This document shows positions 1 through 8,617 of a DNA stretch of 64,000 bases, in pieces. Made by a program: the position numbers and the translations under genes. The stretch's first letter is position 1. Each line of letters opens with the position of its first letter. This DNA is from Halorussus limi (lineage in GTDB: Archaea; Halobacteriota; Halobacteria; Halobacteriales; Haladaptataceae). The notes beneath the pieces are model-generated. The model was not told where the DNA came from, did not search any database, and worked only from the letters and a program-made list of their open reading frames with translations. The stretch covers positions 247,373-311,372 of the forward strand of contig NZ_CP096661.1 of the NCBI RefSeq assembly GCF_023238205.1, read 5' to 3'.

Positions 1-96
1 CGCCGCGTCGGCGGCGTCCTCGAACAGCGGGAGTGCCGCGTCGACGACTTCCGGACCGATACCGTCACCGGGAATGGTGGCTATCTCGTATGCCAT
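1..96 (-). CDS. Isocitrate/isopropylmalate/tartrate dehydrogenase family, N-terminal part only
   Basis: Only the first 32 residues are in the window; the rest lies beyond the left edge. The N-terminus, MAYEIATIPGDGIGPEVVD, is the characteristic opening of the beta-decarboxylating dehydrogenases, which oxidise and often decarboxylate 2-hydroxy acids with NAD(P). The first 32 residues cannot separate isopropylmalate, isocitrate, malate and tartrate dehydrogenases. The adjacent catabolic genes make a tartrate or D-malate type enzyme more likely than leucine biosynthesis (inference). The start is the ATG at 96; an AT-rich element about 25-30 bases upstream (near 120-130) fits a leaderless promoter. 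Confidence 0.8.
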   Translation of the reverse strand, partial: MAYEIATIPGDGIGPEVVDAALPLFEDAADAA

Positions 97-406
97 ACTC
101 CACCAATCGGAGAAATATCGTAAAAAACCTCGGTCGGTGCGGGGCCGCGGACGACCGGCCCATCGGTCGGTGGGCGGGCGTGTAAGAACGATGGCTTTGG
201 GTTTCTGGGTGTGAGAAAATTGACTTATACCGTGCGAAGAAGAGAAAGGTAGATAGTTGCTTAAGAACCAAAATTGTTGTTCGGAGAAATTTATATGTTT
301 GTCAACGGCACCGACGCGCGGCGACTCCGGCCATGGGACGGCCGGCAGGGAACGTGTGGAACGGCCGGACGCCGAACGGACCTCGGACCGCGGACGCCGA
401 TAGCCG
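97..406. other. Intergenic region with minus-strand promoter, no gene seen
   Basis: This 310-base gap separates two minus-strand genes. It is AT-rich from about 200 to 300. An AT-rich box near 120-130 can serve the dehydrogenase on the left. The right part looks like the 3' flank of the enolase-superfamily gene. No protein-like reading frame or RNA gene was recognised. Confidence 0.5.
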
Positions 407-1546
407 CTACGCGTCGGCCCGGAACTCCGCCAGCACGTCCCGATCGATTTCGATTCCGAGGCCGGGCGAGTCCGGAATCGGCACCGAGTTCCCCTCGTTC
501 GTGATGGGTTCGACCGCGAGGTCCTCGCGGATGGGGTTCGGCGTGCGGTCGAACTCCAGCATCGGGTCGCCGGGAATCGTCGCCAACATCTGTAGGCTGG
601 CCGCGAGCGCGACGGCGCTGCCGAACACGTGGGGATGACACTGGACGTTCGCCGCGTCGGCCATCGTCGCCACGCGCCGCGTCGAGGTGATGCCGCCCGC
701 GCTGGTGACGTCGGGTTGGACGTACCCCACGGCACCGGCGTCGAGGACTCGGTCGAACTCGTGCTGGAAGGCCCAGCACTCGCCGCCCGCGAGCGGGACC
801 TCCACCTCCTCGTTTATCGCGGCGTAGTTCTCGATGTTGCGCGGGGGGACGGGTTCCTCGAAGAAGTGGACGTCGAGTTCCGCCAGTCCCTCGGCGACGC
901 GCCGGGCGTCGGCCACGTCGTAGGCGTGGTTGGCGTCGGTCATCAGGCGCACGTCGTCGCCGACCGCCTCGCGGATGGCCCGGACGAGTTCGACGTCCTT
1001 CTCCGGCCCCCATCCGAAGATGCGCGAGAGGCCGATCTTGTTTTTGAGCGCGTCGAACCCCGCCGCGACGTGGCCCTCCGCCTCCTCGACGACGTCGGCC
1101 CGGAGGGTCTCGAAGTCCTCGACGTCGCCCCAGAAGTGGCCGGTCGCGTACGCCCGCACCTGGTCTCGTCGCCGACCGCCCACGAGCGCGGAGACGGGTT
1201 GGCCGACCGCCTTTCCGTAGAGATCCCACAGCGCGATGTCCACGCCGCTGACTACGCTGGCGGGGACGTAGGAGTGGTACGACGACCGGAGTTTGTAGAC
1301 GAGGTCGTCGTGAATCTGCTCGACGTTTCGGGGGTCTCGACCCCGGAGCCACGGCGAGACGTACTCCTCGACGAGTTCGCGGTTGCCCGCGGTCGGTCCC
1401 CAGCACTCGCCCCACCCGACCGTGCCGTCGTCGGCCTCGACTCGGACGAGGCAGTACTCGCGGCTGTCTATCCACTTCTGGGCGTTGGCGAACCGTTCAC
1501 CGAGGTCTCTGCGTAGCGGAATCGCTTCGACGCTTGCGACTTCCAT
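407..1546 (-). CDS. Mandelate racemase/muconate lactonizing enzyme family (enolase superfamily)
   Basis: A 379-residue enolase-superfamily protein of the mandelate racemase subgroup. These enzymes abstract a proton alpha to a carboxylate with Mg2+ and either racemise or dehydrate acids. The capping domain is followed by a barrel with a KxK motif (K168, K170), metal ligands D204, E230 or E231, and E256, and a His in the HPH segment (H304/H306), which with an upstream Asp can form the His-Asp base pair of acid-sugar dehydratases. The ATG at 1546 was chosen over one 19 codons upstream because conserved sequence begins at MEVASVEAIP and a TATA-like element lies near 1575. It stands about 100 bases after the CoA-transferase gene on the same strand. 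Substrate is not predictable. Confidence 0.88.
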   Translation of the reverse strand: MEVASVEAIPLRRDLGERFANAQKWIDSREYCLVRVEADDGTVGWGECWGPTAGNRELVEEYVSPWLRGRDPRNVEQIHDDLVYKLRSSYHSYVPASVVSGVDIALWDLYGKAVGQPVSALVGGRRRDQVRAYATGHFWGDVEDFETLRADVVEEAEGHVAAGFDALKNKIGLSRIFGWGPEKDVELVRAIREAVGDDVRLMTDANHAYDVADARRVAEGLAELDVHFFEEPVPPRNIENYAAINEEVEVPLAGGECWAFQHEFDRVLDAGAVGYVQPDVTSAGGITSTRRVATMADAANVQCHPHVFGSAVALAASLQMLATIPGDPMLEFDRTPNPIREDLAVEPITNEGNSVPIPDSPGLGIEIDRDVLAEFRADA

Positions 1547-1651
1547 GCTCCCCACGTCGGAGGCCACCGTACTGAAACTTTCCCAAGGTAGCAAACCCCA
1601 CACCCACGCGGACCGTCCTCGCTCGCGCCGACAGGGGCGCGCCGCGGACCG

Positions 1652-2830
1652 TCACCCCCCGTCGCGTTCGACCGCGTCGAGCGCGTCGTCGTCGAGGACC
1701 TCACGGGTGTGTTCGCCGAGTCGCGGCGGCACTCGGTTTGTCCCGGTGCTGAGACCGGAGAATCGAGCGGGGAACTGGACTAGCGGCATGTCGGTACCAC
1801 CGAGCGAGAGGTCGGTGGTCACGTCGCTCTCGCGGAGTTGGGGGTCCTCGAACACCTCGACGGTGTCCCGGACCGGCGCGCCGGGGACGCCGTGCTCGCA
1901 GAACAGGTCGAACCACGCCTCGGCCGACTGCCCGGCGAACAGCGGTTCGAGTTCCGCGGTCAGTTCCTCGCGGTGTTCGACCCGGTCGGCGTTGGTCTCG
2001 AACCGGGGGTCGTCTGCGAGGTCCGGCCGGTCGATGGCGTCGCAGAACGACGCCCACGTCCCCTCGCTCCCCACGGCGACGGCGAACCACCCGTCGGCCG
2101 TCTCGAACGCGCGGTACGGCGCGAGCGACGGGTGGGCGGTCCCCATCCGCGGGTAGGGGTCGCCGGTGGCCAGCGTCCGACCGGCGCGCTCGGTCAGCCA
2201 CGAGACGAGTCCCTCGAACATCGGAACCTCGACGTGCTGACCGCCGTGTTGGTCGCGCACCGAGAGCGCGGTGACGACCGAGAGCGCGGCGTACATGCCC
2301 GCGCAGATGTCGCCGATCGGAATCCCCGGACGCGCCGGCGAGCCGTCGGCCTGCCCCGTCACGCTCATGCTCCCGCTCAGTGCCTGCACGACCATGTCGA
2401 ACGCCGCGAGATCGCGGTTGGGGCCCTCTAGGAAGCCCGATATCGAGCAGTAGACGAGGTCGTCGTTGCCCTCCCGGAGGTCGTCGTAGCCGAGCCCCCA
2501 CTCCGCCATCGTCCCGGGGCGGTAGTTCTCGACGACCACGTCGGCGTCGGCGGCGAGGCGCTCGAAGGCCGCCGCCCCCGCCGGTGTCGAGAGGTCGAGT
2601 TCGACGCTGCGCTTGCCGCGGTTGAGCGACGCGAAGTAGCTCGAAACGTCCGAGTCGCCCACCGTCGGCCCCACGGCCCTCGTGATGTCGCCGATCTCGG
2701 GGCGCTCGACTTTGACGACTTCGGCCCCGAGGTCCGCGAGCAACTGGGTCGCGAACGGTCCCGAGAGCATCTGGGTGCAGTCGAGGACCCGAACGCCGTC
2801 CAGCGGGCGAGCGGAGTCGGTCCCGGTCAT
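1652..2830 (-). CDS. Class III CoA-transferase (CaiB/BaiF family)
   Basis: 392 residues, typical for family III CoA-transferases, which move CoA between carboxylic acids through aspartyl-CoA intermediates. Family signatures include VRVLDCTQMLSGPFATQLLA at the N-terminus, GAEVVKVERP, and NRGKRSVELDL. The likely catalytic aspartate is D145 in AAFDMVVQALSG. The enzyme probably activates the acid that the neighbouring dehydrogenase, hydratase and racemase genes process. The start ATG overlaps the stop codon of a short leaderless reading frame (see 2827-2916), so translation may be coupled. A second, divergent paralogue lies at 5239-6468; two transferases in one cluster suggest different substrates or the activation of two intermediates (inference). 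Confidence 0.92.
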   Translation of the reverse strand: MTGTDSARPLDGVRVLDCTQMLSGPFATQLLADLGAEVVKVERPEIGDITRAVGPTVGDSDVSSYFASLNRGKRSVELDLSTPAGAAAFERLAADADVVVENYRPGTMAEWGLGYDDLREGNDDLVYCSISGFLEGPNRDLAAFDMVVQALSGSMSVTGQADGSPARPGIPIGDICAGMYAALSVVTALSVRDQHGGQHVEVPMFEGLVSWLTERAGRTLATGDPYPRMGTAHPSLAPYRAFETADGWFAVAVGSEGTWASFCDAIDRPDLADDPRFETNADRVEHREELTAELEPLFAGQSAEAWFDLFCEHGVPGAPVRDTVEVFEDPQLRESDVTTDLSLGGTDMPLVQFPARFSGLSTGTNRVPPRLGEHTREVLDDDALDAVERDGG

Positions 2831-2916
2831 CGCTGGCTCCGCCTCCTCCGTCTCCCGACCGACGACGACTCCGCGACGGCTCGTAACCGCCCGCCGACTC
2901 GTGGATGTTGGTTCAT
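2827..2916 (-). CDS. Short leaderless upstream ORF, 29 codons
   Basis: An ATG at 2916 opens a 29-codon frame that starts MNQHPRVGGR and ends in a basic tail. Its TGA (2827-2829) overlaps the ATG of the CoA-transferase (2828-2830) in the ATGA arrangement. The only good TATA-like element (2939-2950) sits about 28-30 bases ahead of this ATG, where a leaderless transcript would begin, and is some 115 bases from the transferase start. Ribosomes starting at the 5' end would therefore read this frame first and re-initiate at the enzyme. Nothing like it is recognised; it may be a regulatory leader peptide or a chance frame. Confidence 0.45.
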   Translation of the reverse strand: MNQHPRVGGRLRAVAESSSVGRRRRRSQR

Positions 2917-2938
2917 ACGACTACGGTACCTCCGGATG

Positions 2939-2950
2939 TAGATATAAGGA
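2939..2950 (-). promoter_or_regulatory. TATA-like promoter element
   Basis: Read on the minus strand this is ccttatatctac. Its distance of about 30 bases to the ATG at 2916 fits an archaeal TATA box for a leaderless transcript covering the small ORF and the CoA-transferase. Confidence 0.55.
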
Positions 2951-3062
2951 CCGGTCGTTCGGGAAGCGCGTCGACGGTTCACCGTCGCAGTTCGATTACC
3001 TCCACCATCGTCGGTTCAGACTTCTCCGCCGTCGGTGGTCGAGATACCCGCTGCCCGGCGAG

Positions 3063-3071
3063 GATATAAAT
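3063..3071 (+). promoter_or_regulatory. TATA box of the thioesterase gene
   Basis: The sequence gatataaat is centred about 29 bases before the ATG at 3096, the spacing expected for a leaderless haloarchaeal transcript. Confidence 0.6.
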
Positions 3072-3095
3072 CCGCGGCGGACGCGTAACTGAATC

Positions 3096-3503
3096 ATGAC
3101 GGACTACGAGTACGCGACCGAACTCGACGTTCGATTCCGGGACCTCGACGCGATGGGCCACGTCAACAACGCCGTCTACGCCACGTACCTGGAGCAGGCG
3201 CGCGCCGACTACTACGCCGACGTCGTCGACATACCCCTCCCGGAAGCCGACACGGTGCTGGTGAACCTCTCGATAGCGTACCGGCGCCCCGTCACGGCCG
3301 ACGAGACGGTCGCGGTCGCGCTCGGTGTCGGCGACCTGGGCGAGTCGAGCATCCCCATGGAGTACGAGATTCGAACCGGGGACGGCGTCGCCGCGACGGC
3401 CGAGACGGTACAGGTCGTGTTCGACCGCGAGACCGGCGAGTCGCGCTCGATTCCTCAGGAGTGGCGCGACCGGATTACGCGATATGCGCAATCTGACGGT
3501 TGA
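3096..3503 (+). CDS. Acyl-CoA thioesterase, 4HBT/YbgC-like hot-dog fold
   Basis: A 135-residue single hot-dog-domain protein. The N-terminal block VRFRDLDAMGHVNNAVYATY matches the 4-hydroxybenzoyl-CoA thioesterase group, with the catalytic Asp in the DLDAMGHVNN segment and the following helix carrying YLEQARADYY. Such enzymes hydrolyse acyl-CoA to free acid and CoA. In this cluster it could relieve CoA sequestration by dead-end thioesters or release the product. It is transcribed divergently from the CoA-transferase, and the intergenic space holds both promoters. Length and motif order are normal for the family. Confidence 0.88.
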   Translation: MTDYEYATELDVRFRDLDAMGHVNNAVYATYLEQARADYYADVVDIPLPEADTVLVNLSIAYRRPVTADETVAVALGVGDLGESSIPMEYEIRTGDGVAATAETVQVVFDRETGESRSIPQEWRDRITRYAQSDG

Positions 3504-3531
3504 GAGGAGTACGTGACGTTGTGACCGTTCC

Positions 3532-4242
3532 TCACAGCAACGCCTCTGCCAACCGCTCGGTGTCCTCGACTACCAGCTCCGGTCGCTGGGGCCACCCGCC
3601 GAAGGGGTTCTCGTGGCGGTTGAGAAACGCCCCGCGCATTCCCACCGCCTTCGCACCGACCAAATCGAAGGTGTGGGCGGTCACGAACGTCACTTCGTGC
3701 GGGGCGACGTCGAATCGGTCGCAACACAGGTCGTAGGAGGCGCGGTGCGGTTTGTACGCGCCCGCTTCCGCGACCGAGACGACGCCGTCGAGGTCCGTCT
3801 CGAAGTTCGGACGGACCGCGGCGAGCATGTCGGGGTCGCCGTTCGAGAGTCCGACGAGCGTGTACTCCTCAGCGAGGTCGGCGAGGGCGGCGTCCACGTC
3901 GGGGTACGGTTCGAGTTGCTTCCACTGCCTGATGACGTCGCGCACCGCCTCGTCCGGCACGTCGAGACCGAGTTGGTCGAGGCGGTAGGCGAGCGCGCGC
4001 CGACTTATCTCCTTGAAGGGCGTGTGCGGACCGGGAATCAGCGAGTCTATCATCGAGTCGCGAAAGTGCATCGCCAGATACCGCCGGAGCAGAATCTCGG
4101 GGTCGTAGTCGCTCCCGTGGGCGTCGAGGAGGTCCCCGAGCGCGGGGACGAGCGTCGATTCGCGGTCGAGAAGCGTGTCCCAGAGGTCGAACGCGAGGAC
4201 CTCCGTCTCCTCGCGGAGCGTCTCCGTGGCGATTGGTGCCAT
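3532..4242 (-). CDS. HAD-superfamily hydrolase, haloacid dehalogenase type II-like
   Basis: About 236 residues with the four HAD motifs: FDLWDT (nucleophile near D19), VGLSNG, the lysine in GAYKPHR, and a late VTAHTFDLVGA segment. In characterised L-2-haloacid dehalogenases the last motif reads S-x-N-x-x-D; here it is T-A-H-T-F-D, with His in place of Asn. Dehalogenation or phosphatase activity cannot be decided. The ATG at 4242 is preferred; an in-frame GTG two codons upstream (4248) is an alternative. The gene converges on the thioesterase and diverges from the crotonase. Confidence 0.82.
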   Translation of the reverse strand: MAPIATETLREETEVLAFDLWDTLLDRESTLVPALGDLLDAHGSDYDPEILLRRYLAMHFRDSMIDSLIPGPHTPFKEISRRALAYRLDQLGLDVPDEAVRDVIRQWKQLEPYPDVDAALADLAEEYTLVGLSNGDPDMLAAVRPNFETDLDGVVSVAEAGAYKPHRASYDLCCDRFDVAPHEVTFVTAHTFDLVGAKAVGMRGAFLNRHENPFGGWPQRPELVVEDTERLAEALL

Positions 4243-4412
4243 ACCCACAAGTGGGCGGACTTCACGATAAGGTTTCTGCGGACGGCGATGGAGCAGGGAC
4301 AGCGAGAGCTTCGAGCCCCGAGACCGGAGAGTTCCGGACCTCGGGACCGGAGACGGCGAGAGTGAATCACACCCAAAGTTCTTTCTCGGCAGATTCTGTA
4401 TTCGTTCGATGT

Positions 4413-5195
4413 ATGGGCTTCTACAGCGCTTACGATAGCATCACGGTGGACGTCGCAGACGGCGTCGCCACCATCGAATTCCACCGACCCGAGAAGTACA
4501 ACGCCCTCAACACCGAGGTGATGCTCGACCTCCAGCGGGCGTTCGCCGAACTCCAACTCGACCGGGACATCGACGTCGTGGTCATCACCGGGGAGGGCGA
4601 GGACGCTTTCTCCGCGGGCGCGGACATCGAGCAGTACGCCGGGCCCGCCGAGGAACACGACCCCCGTCAGAAGGACCGCCAAGAGCTGTTCTACGACATC
4701 TACCGCGCACCGCTCGACCTCCACGCCCCCGTCATCGCCAAGATAGACGGCTACTGCGCGGGCGGTGGCCTGATTCTCGCGATGTACTGCGACATGCGGG
4801 TCGCCGCCGAGGGGTCGCAGTTCGGCGTCCCTACCTGTAACATCGGCCAGATTCCGACCGGCGGGTCGAACTACCGCGCGGTCCAACTCGTCGGCGAGGC
4901 CAAGGCGAAGGAGCTCGTTCTCACGGCCGGGTTCATCGACGACGAGGAGGCTCACCGCATCGGGCTGGTCAATCACGTGGTCCCGTCCGAGGACCTCAAC
5001 GAGAAGGTCGCCGGAATCGTGGACGCGATTCAGAGCACCGGCCGGGGCGCTGTCAAGAATTCGAAGAAGGCCATCAACCAGGCCGCCGACGCGCCCGACA
5101 TCGACGCCGCGAGGGAGTACGAGGCCGACCTCTGGTGGGAGCAGTTCGCCACCGACGAGCGCCGGGACCTCGTGGACGAGTTCAACGAGGAGTAG
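4413..5195 (+). CDS. Enoyl-CoA hydratase/isomerase (crotonase) family
   Basis: 260 residues with the crotonase fold. The oxyanion-hole segments are present: AFSAGADI near residue 70 and GYCAGGGLILAMYCDMRVA at 113-131. Of the two classical hydratase glutamates, the one in AKELVLT (E167) is kept. The first, normally in the PExxLG motif, is Thr (T141 in GVPTCNIGQIPTGG). That argues against simple water addition and for isomerase, hydrolase or another crotonase chemistry (inference). The ATG at 4413 was chosen because family sequence starts at MGFYSAYDSI and an AT-rich element lies near 4375-4385. Confidence 0.88.
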   Translation: MGFYSAYDSITVDVADGVATIEFHRPEKYNALNTEVMLDLQRAFAELQLDRDIDVVVITGEGEDAFSAGADIEQYAGPAEEHDPRQKDRQELFYDIYRAPLDLHAPVIAKIDGYCAGGGLILAMYCDMRVAAEGSQFGVPTCNIGQIPTGGSNYRAVQLVGEAKAKELVLTAGFIDDEEAHRIGLVNHVVPSEDLNEKVAGIVDAIQSTGRGAVKNSKKAINQAADAPDIDAAREYEADLWWEQFATDERRDLVDEFNEE

Positions 5196-5238
5196 CGCCC
5201 GGCAAATCTTTTTGTCCTCGGGGTCGCGTTGCTATGTC

Positions 5239-6468
5239 ATGTCGAAGCAGGGACCGCTGTCGGACCTGACCGTCGTAGAGATGACTGCCCACCGCGCTGG
5301 CCCCTTCTGCGGGGCGCTGCTGGCGGACCTCGGAGCGGAGGTCGTGAAAATCGAACGGCCGGGTATCGGCGACCCGGCCCGTGACCAAGGGGCGGGTCCG
5401 GCGGGCAAGTCGGGCTACTTCATGGCGAACAATCGGAACAAGAAGTCGGTCACGCTCGACCTGAAGGCCGACGCGGGACGGGAGGCGGCCCTCGACCTAC
5501 TCGCCGACGCGGACGTCTTCGTCGAGAACTTCGGCTACGGCGTCACCGACAAACTCGGCATCGGCTACGAGGACGTCCGGGAAGTGAACGAGGAGATAAT
5601 CTACGCGTCCATCAAGGGGTACGGCGAGACGGGGCCGTCCAAGGAGAAGAAGGGCCTCGACCTCATCCTGCAGGCGGAGGGCGGTATCATGAGCGTGACG
5701 GGTCCCGAAGACGGCGACCCCGTGAAGGTCGGACAGGCCATCGGCGACCTGAGCGCGGGGATGTTCGCCGCCATCGCCGTGTTGGCCCGACTTCACGAGC
5801 GCGACCGGCGGGCCGGAACCGAGGGAGACGGCGACGGCGAGTTCGTCGGGAAGTTCGACGTCGGCCTGTTCGACGCCATCGTCAGCGTCATGAACGAGTA
5901 CCTGACCTTCAACTCGATGACCGGCGAGGTTCCCGGTCCCCAGGGGACTTCCCATCAGTCGCTCGTGCCGTACCAGCTGTTCGAGACGGCCGACGGGCAC
6001 GTCGTGACCGGCGTCCCGAGCGACGAGCGGTGGGACGACTTCGTGGACGTCGTCGGCCGGGAGGAACTCAGGCAGTACCCGACCAACGACGAGCGCGCCG
6101 CGAACGCGGAGGAGGTCACCGCGATAATTCAGGAGGAGTTCGCCAAGCGCTCGACCGACCACTGGCTCTCGACGTTGACCGAACACGGGTTCCCGAACGG
6201 CCCGCTCAACGACGTGGGCGACGTGGTGGACCACCCGCAGGCGGAGGCGCGAGGACTCGTCCGAGAACACGACGACCCCGACGGCGGCGAGGTCGTCCTG
6301 CCCGGCCACCCGGTCAACTTCCCCGACTTCGAGACCGAGATTCGGAGTCCCGCACCTCGGCTGGGCGAACACACCGACGAGGTGTTCGCGGACGTCGCCG
6401 ACGACCAGACCACGCTGGACGAGTGGCGCGCGGACGGGGCGTTCGGGGGTGCTGGCGGTGGCGAGTGA
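5239..6468 (+). CDS. Class III CoA-transferase (CaiB/BaiF family), second copy
   Basis: 409 residues and a paralogue of the product at 1652-2830. Family features include VVEMTAHRAGPFCGALLADL, GAEVVKIERPGIGDPARDQG, NNRNKKSVTLDL and the presumed catalytic D141 in KGLDLILQAEGG. Position 5239 is the first ATG that begins family sequence; a T-rich promoter-like stretch lies at 5205-5217. Its 3' end overlaps the next gene (acyl-CoA ligase) by 11 bases, so the two are probably translated together. A transferase plus an ADP-forming ligase next to each other suggests that one acid is primed by ATP-linked CoA ligation and the CoA then cycles onto fresh substrate (inference). Confidence 0.92.
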   Translation: MSKQGPLSDLTVVEMTAHRAGPFCGALLADLGAEVVKIERPGIGDPARDQGAGPAGKSGYFMANNRNKKSVTLDLKADAGREAALDLLADADVFVENFGYGVTDKLGIGYEDVREVNEEIIYASIKGYGETGPSKEKKGLDLILQAEGGIMSVTGPEDGDPVKVGQAIGDLSAGMFAAIAVLARLHERDRRAGTEGDGDGEFVGKFDVGLFDAIVSVMNEYLTFNSMTGEVPGPQGTSHQSLVPYQLFETADGHVVTGVPSDERWDDFVDVVGREELRQYPTNDERAANAEEVTAIIQEEFAKRSTDHWLSTLTEHGFPNGPLNDVGDVVDHPQAEARGLVREHDDPDGGEVVLPGHPVNFPDFETEIRSPAPRLGEHTDEVFADVADDQTTLDEWRADGAFGGAGGGE

Positions 6469-8578
6469 CCGAGAGAACCCCGAGCGCCCCGACCTCGACC
6501 CGCTGTTCGCGCCCGAGTCGGTGGCCGTCGTCGGGGCCAGTCCCGACTCGTGGTACTCCTCGCAGTTGATGGACAACCTCCTCGACTACGGCTACGACGG
6601 GACGGTGTACCCGGTCAATCCGAGTCGCGACGAGGCGTGGGACCGGACCTGCTACGACACCATCGCGGACGTGCCCGAGGTCGTGGACTTGGCGGTCGTC
6701 AGCGTCCCGCGAGAGTACGTGGTGGACGTGGTGACCGCGGCGGGCGAGATGGGCGTGCCCGCCGCGCTCGTCATCACCGCGGGGTTCGCCGAGGCCGACG
6801 ACGAGGGCGCTCGACTTCAGGCCGAACTGGCCGAGGCGGCCGCCGAACACGATATTCGGGTGTGCGGTCCCAATTGCATCGGACTAGCGAACGCCCGCGA
6901 GGGGACGGTACTGACCAGCACCTGCTCGCGGAAGCCGGAACCGGGCAACGTCGGACTGGTCAGCCACTCGGGGGCGCTGGCGTTCACGACCTTCTTCGAG
7001 CGCGCCGCCGACGAAGACCTCGCGTTCTCCCACATCGTCTCGACCGGTAACGAGGCCGATCTGACGCTCACAGACTACGTCGAGTACATGGCCGCCGACC
7101 CGGCGGTGGACGTCATCTGCGCGTACGTCGAGGGACTCGACCGGCCCCGACGGTTCATGGGGGCGGCCGAGGCCGCCGTCCGCGGGGGTACGCCGGTCCT
7201 CGCAGTCAAGATAGGCGGGTCCGCCGCGGCCGAGAGCGCGGCCATGTCTCACACGGGGTCGCTGGTCGGTACCGACGAGGCCTGGGACGCCGTCTGCGAC
7301 CGGGTCGGGGTCCAACAGGTGCCGGACATCCCCGACCTTCTGGGACGCGCGAGCGCTCACGCGGCGTTCGACCCGCCGTCGTCGAACCGGGTGTGCGTCG
7401 CCTCCACGAGCGGGGGGCTGGCGAGTCTGCTCGCGGACATGGCGAGCGAACGCGGCCTCGACGTCCCGCCCTTGGAGGGGGAGACCGAGCGCCGACTGCT
7501 CGACATGGAGGGGCTGTTGACCTTCGGCGAACTCCACAACCCCGTGGACATCAGAGGCTACGGCGCGGACCACCTCCCCGAAATCGCCGACGCCCTGTTC
7601 GCGGACGACGCGTACGACGCCTACGTGTTCGCGGTCGGCCTCTCGGCGGTGGACGAACGCGCCGATGACATCGCCGACGACCTGCTCGCGGTCGCCGACG
7701 CCGCGGACGACCCCGTCCTCTTCCTCTGGACCGGCCGCAAGGACCCCGACGAACTCGGCGACCTACAGCCCTACGAGCGAGTTCGCGAGCAAGTGCCGCT
7801 GTTCTACGACCCCGGCCGGTGCATGGACGCGCTCGCCTCGCTGGTCGAGTTCGGGGCGAACCGGGACCGACTCGCGGACCGACCGGCCCGGAGTTACCAG
7901 AGGCCCGAGAGCGACCAACGCGAACTCGATGTGCCGACCGACCGGACTCTGACGTGGGGCGAATCCGCCGACCTCCTCTCGGCGTTCGACGTCGAGACCG
8001 TCGAGACGCGACTCGCCGAGGGGCCGGACGAGGCGGCGACGGTCGCGTCGGACCTCGGTTTCCCGGTCGTCCTCAAGGTCGATTCGGCCGACGTCCCCCA
8101 CCGGTCCACAGTCGGCGGCGTGCGGACCGACGTGCGCACCGCGGCCGACGCCCGGGATGCGTACGAGGAGATACTGTCGAGCGTCCGCGAGGCGGTCCCC
8201 GACGCCGAGATAGAGGGCGTCCTGATCCAACCGCAGGTCGAAGACGGCGTGGAGGCGCTGACGGGGGTCTCCACCGACCCCGAGTTCGGGCCGCTCGTCG
8301 CGGTGGGACCGGGCGGGACGCTCGTCGAGCAGTTCGACGAGCGGGCGTTGCTGGTTCCGCCGTTCACGGCGGCGGAGGCGGCGGACGCTATCGCCGAGAC
8401 TCGCCTCGATGCGCTCTTAGTCCAATCTGACGCCGACGCGACCGCGCTGGCTGAACTCCTCTCTCGGGTCGGCGACCTCGCTGCGGAGTGCGGGTCGCTC
8501 GACGAACTCGACCTCAACCCCGTGCTGGTTCGCGAGTCGGGGGTCGAGGTGGTGGACGCGCTGGTCCGGACTCGGTAA
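6458..8578 (+). CDS. ADP-forming acyl-CoA ligase (acetyl-CoA synthetase family, fused alpha-beta)
   Basis: About 706 residues. Order of domains: CoA-binding Rossmann domain (about 15-110, SVAVVGASPDSW), succinyl-CoA-ligase-like flavodoxin domains (about 150-440), then an ATP-grasp domain from about 490 to the end. The phosphorylated His of the family is H265 in AAMSHTGSLVGTDEAWD. The family makes acyl-CoA from acid, CoA and ATP with ADP and phosphate as products, or runs in reverse to conserve energy. GTG at 6458 was chosen over the GTG at 6449 because a GGGGGTG Shine-Dalgarno-like run (6445-6451) precedes it at good spacing. It overlaps the CoA-transferase and is followed by the acyl-CoA dehydrogenase. 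Confidence 0.9.
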   Translation: MASDRENPERPDLDPLFAPESVAVVGASPDSWYSSQLMDNLLDYGYDGTVYPVNPSRDEAWDRTCYDTIADVPEVVDLAVVSVPREYVVDVVTAAGEMGVPAALVITAGFAEADDEGARLQAELAEAAAEHDIRVCGPNCIGLANAREGTVLTSTCSRKPEPGNVGLVSHSGALAFTTFFERAADEDLAFSHIVSTGNEADLTLTDYVEYMAADPAVDVICAYVEGLDRPRRFMGAAEAAVRGGTPVLAVKIGGSAAAESAAMSHTGSLVGTDEAWDAVCDRVGVQQVPDIPDLLGRASAHAAFDPPSSNRVCVASTSGGLASLLADMASERGLDVPPLEGETERRLLDMEGLLTFGELHNPVDIRGYGADHLPEIADALFADDAYDAYVFAVGLSAVDERADDIADDLLAVADAADDPVLFLWTGRKDPDELGDLQPYERVREQVPLFYDPGRCMDALASLVEFGANRDRLADRPARSYQRPESDQRELDVPTDRTLTWGESADLLSAFDVETVETRLAEGPDEAATVASDLGFPVVLKVDSADVPHRSTVGGVRTDVRTAADARDAYEEILSSVREAVPDAEIEGVLIQPQVEDGVEALTGVSTDPEFGPLVAVGPGGTLVEQFDERALLVPPFTAAEAADAIAETRLDALLVQSDADATALAELLSRVGDLAAECGSLDELDLNPVLVRESGVEVVDALVRTR

Positions 8579-8617
8579 CCCTCGGAATTATACTCCGGGC
8601 CGCCTCATGTTCGGTCG

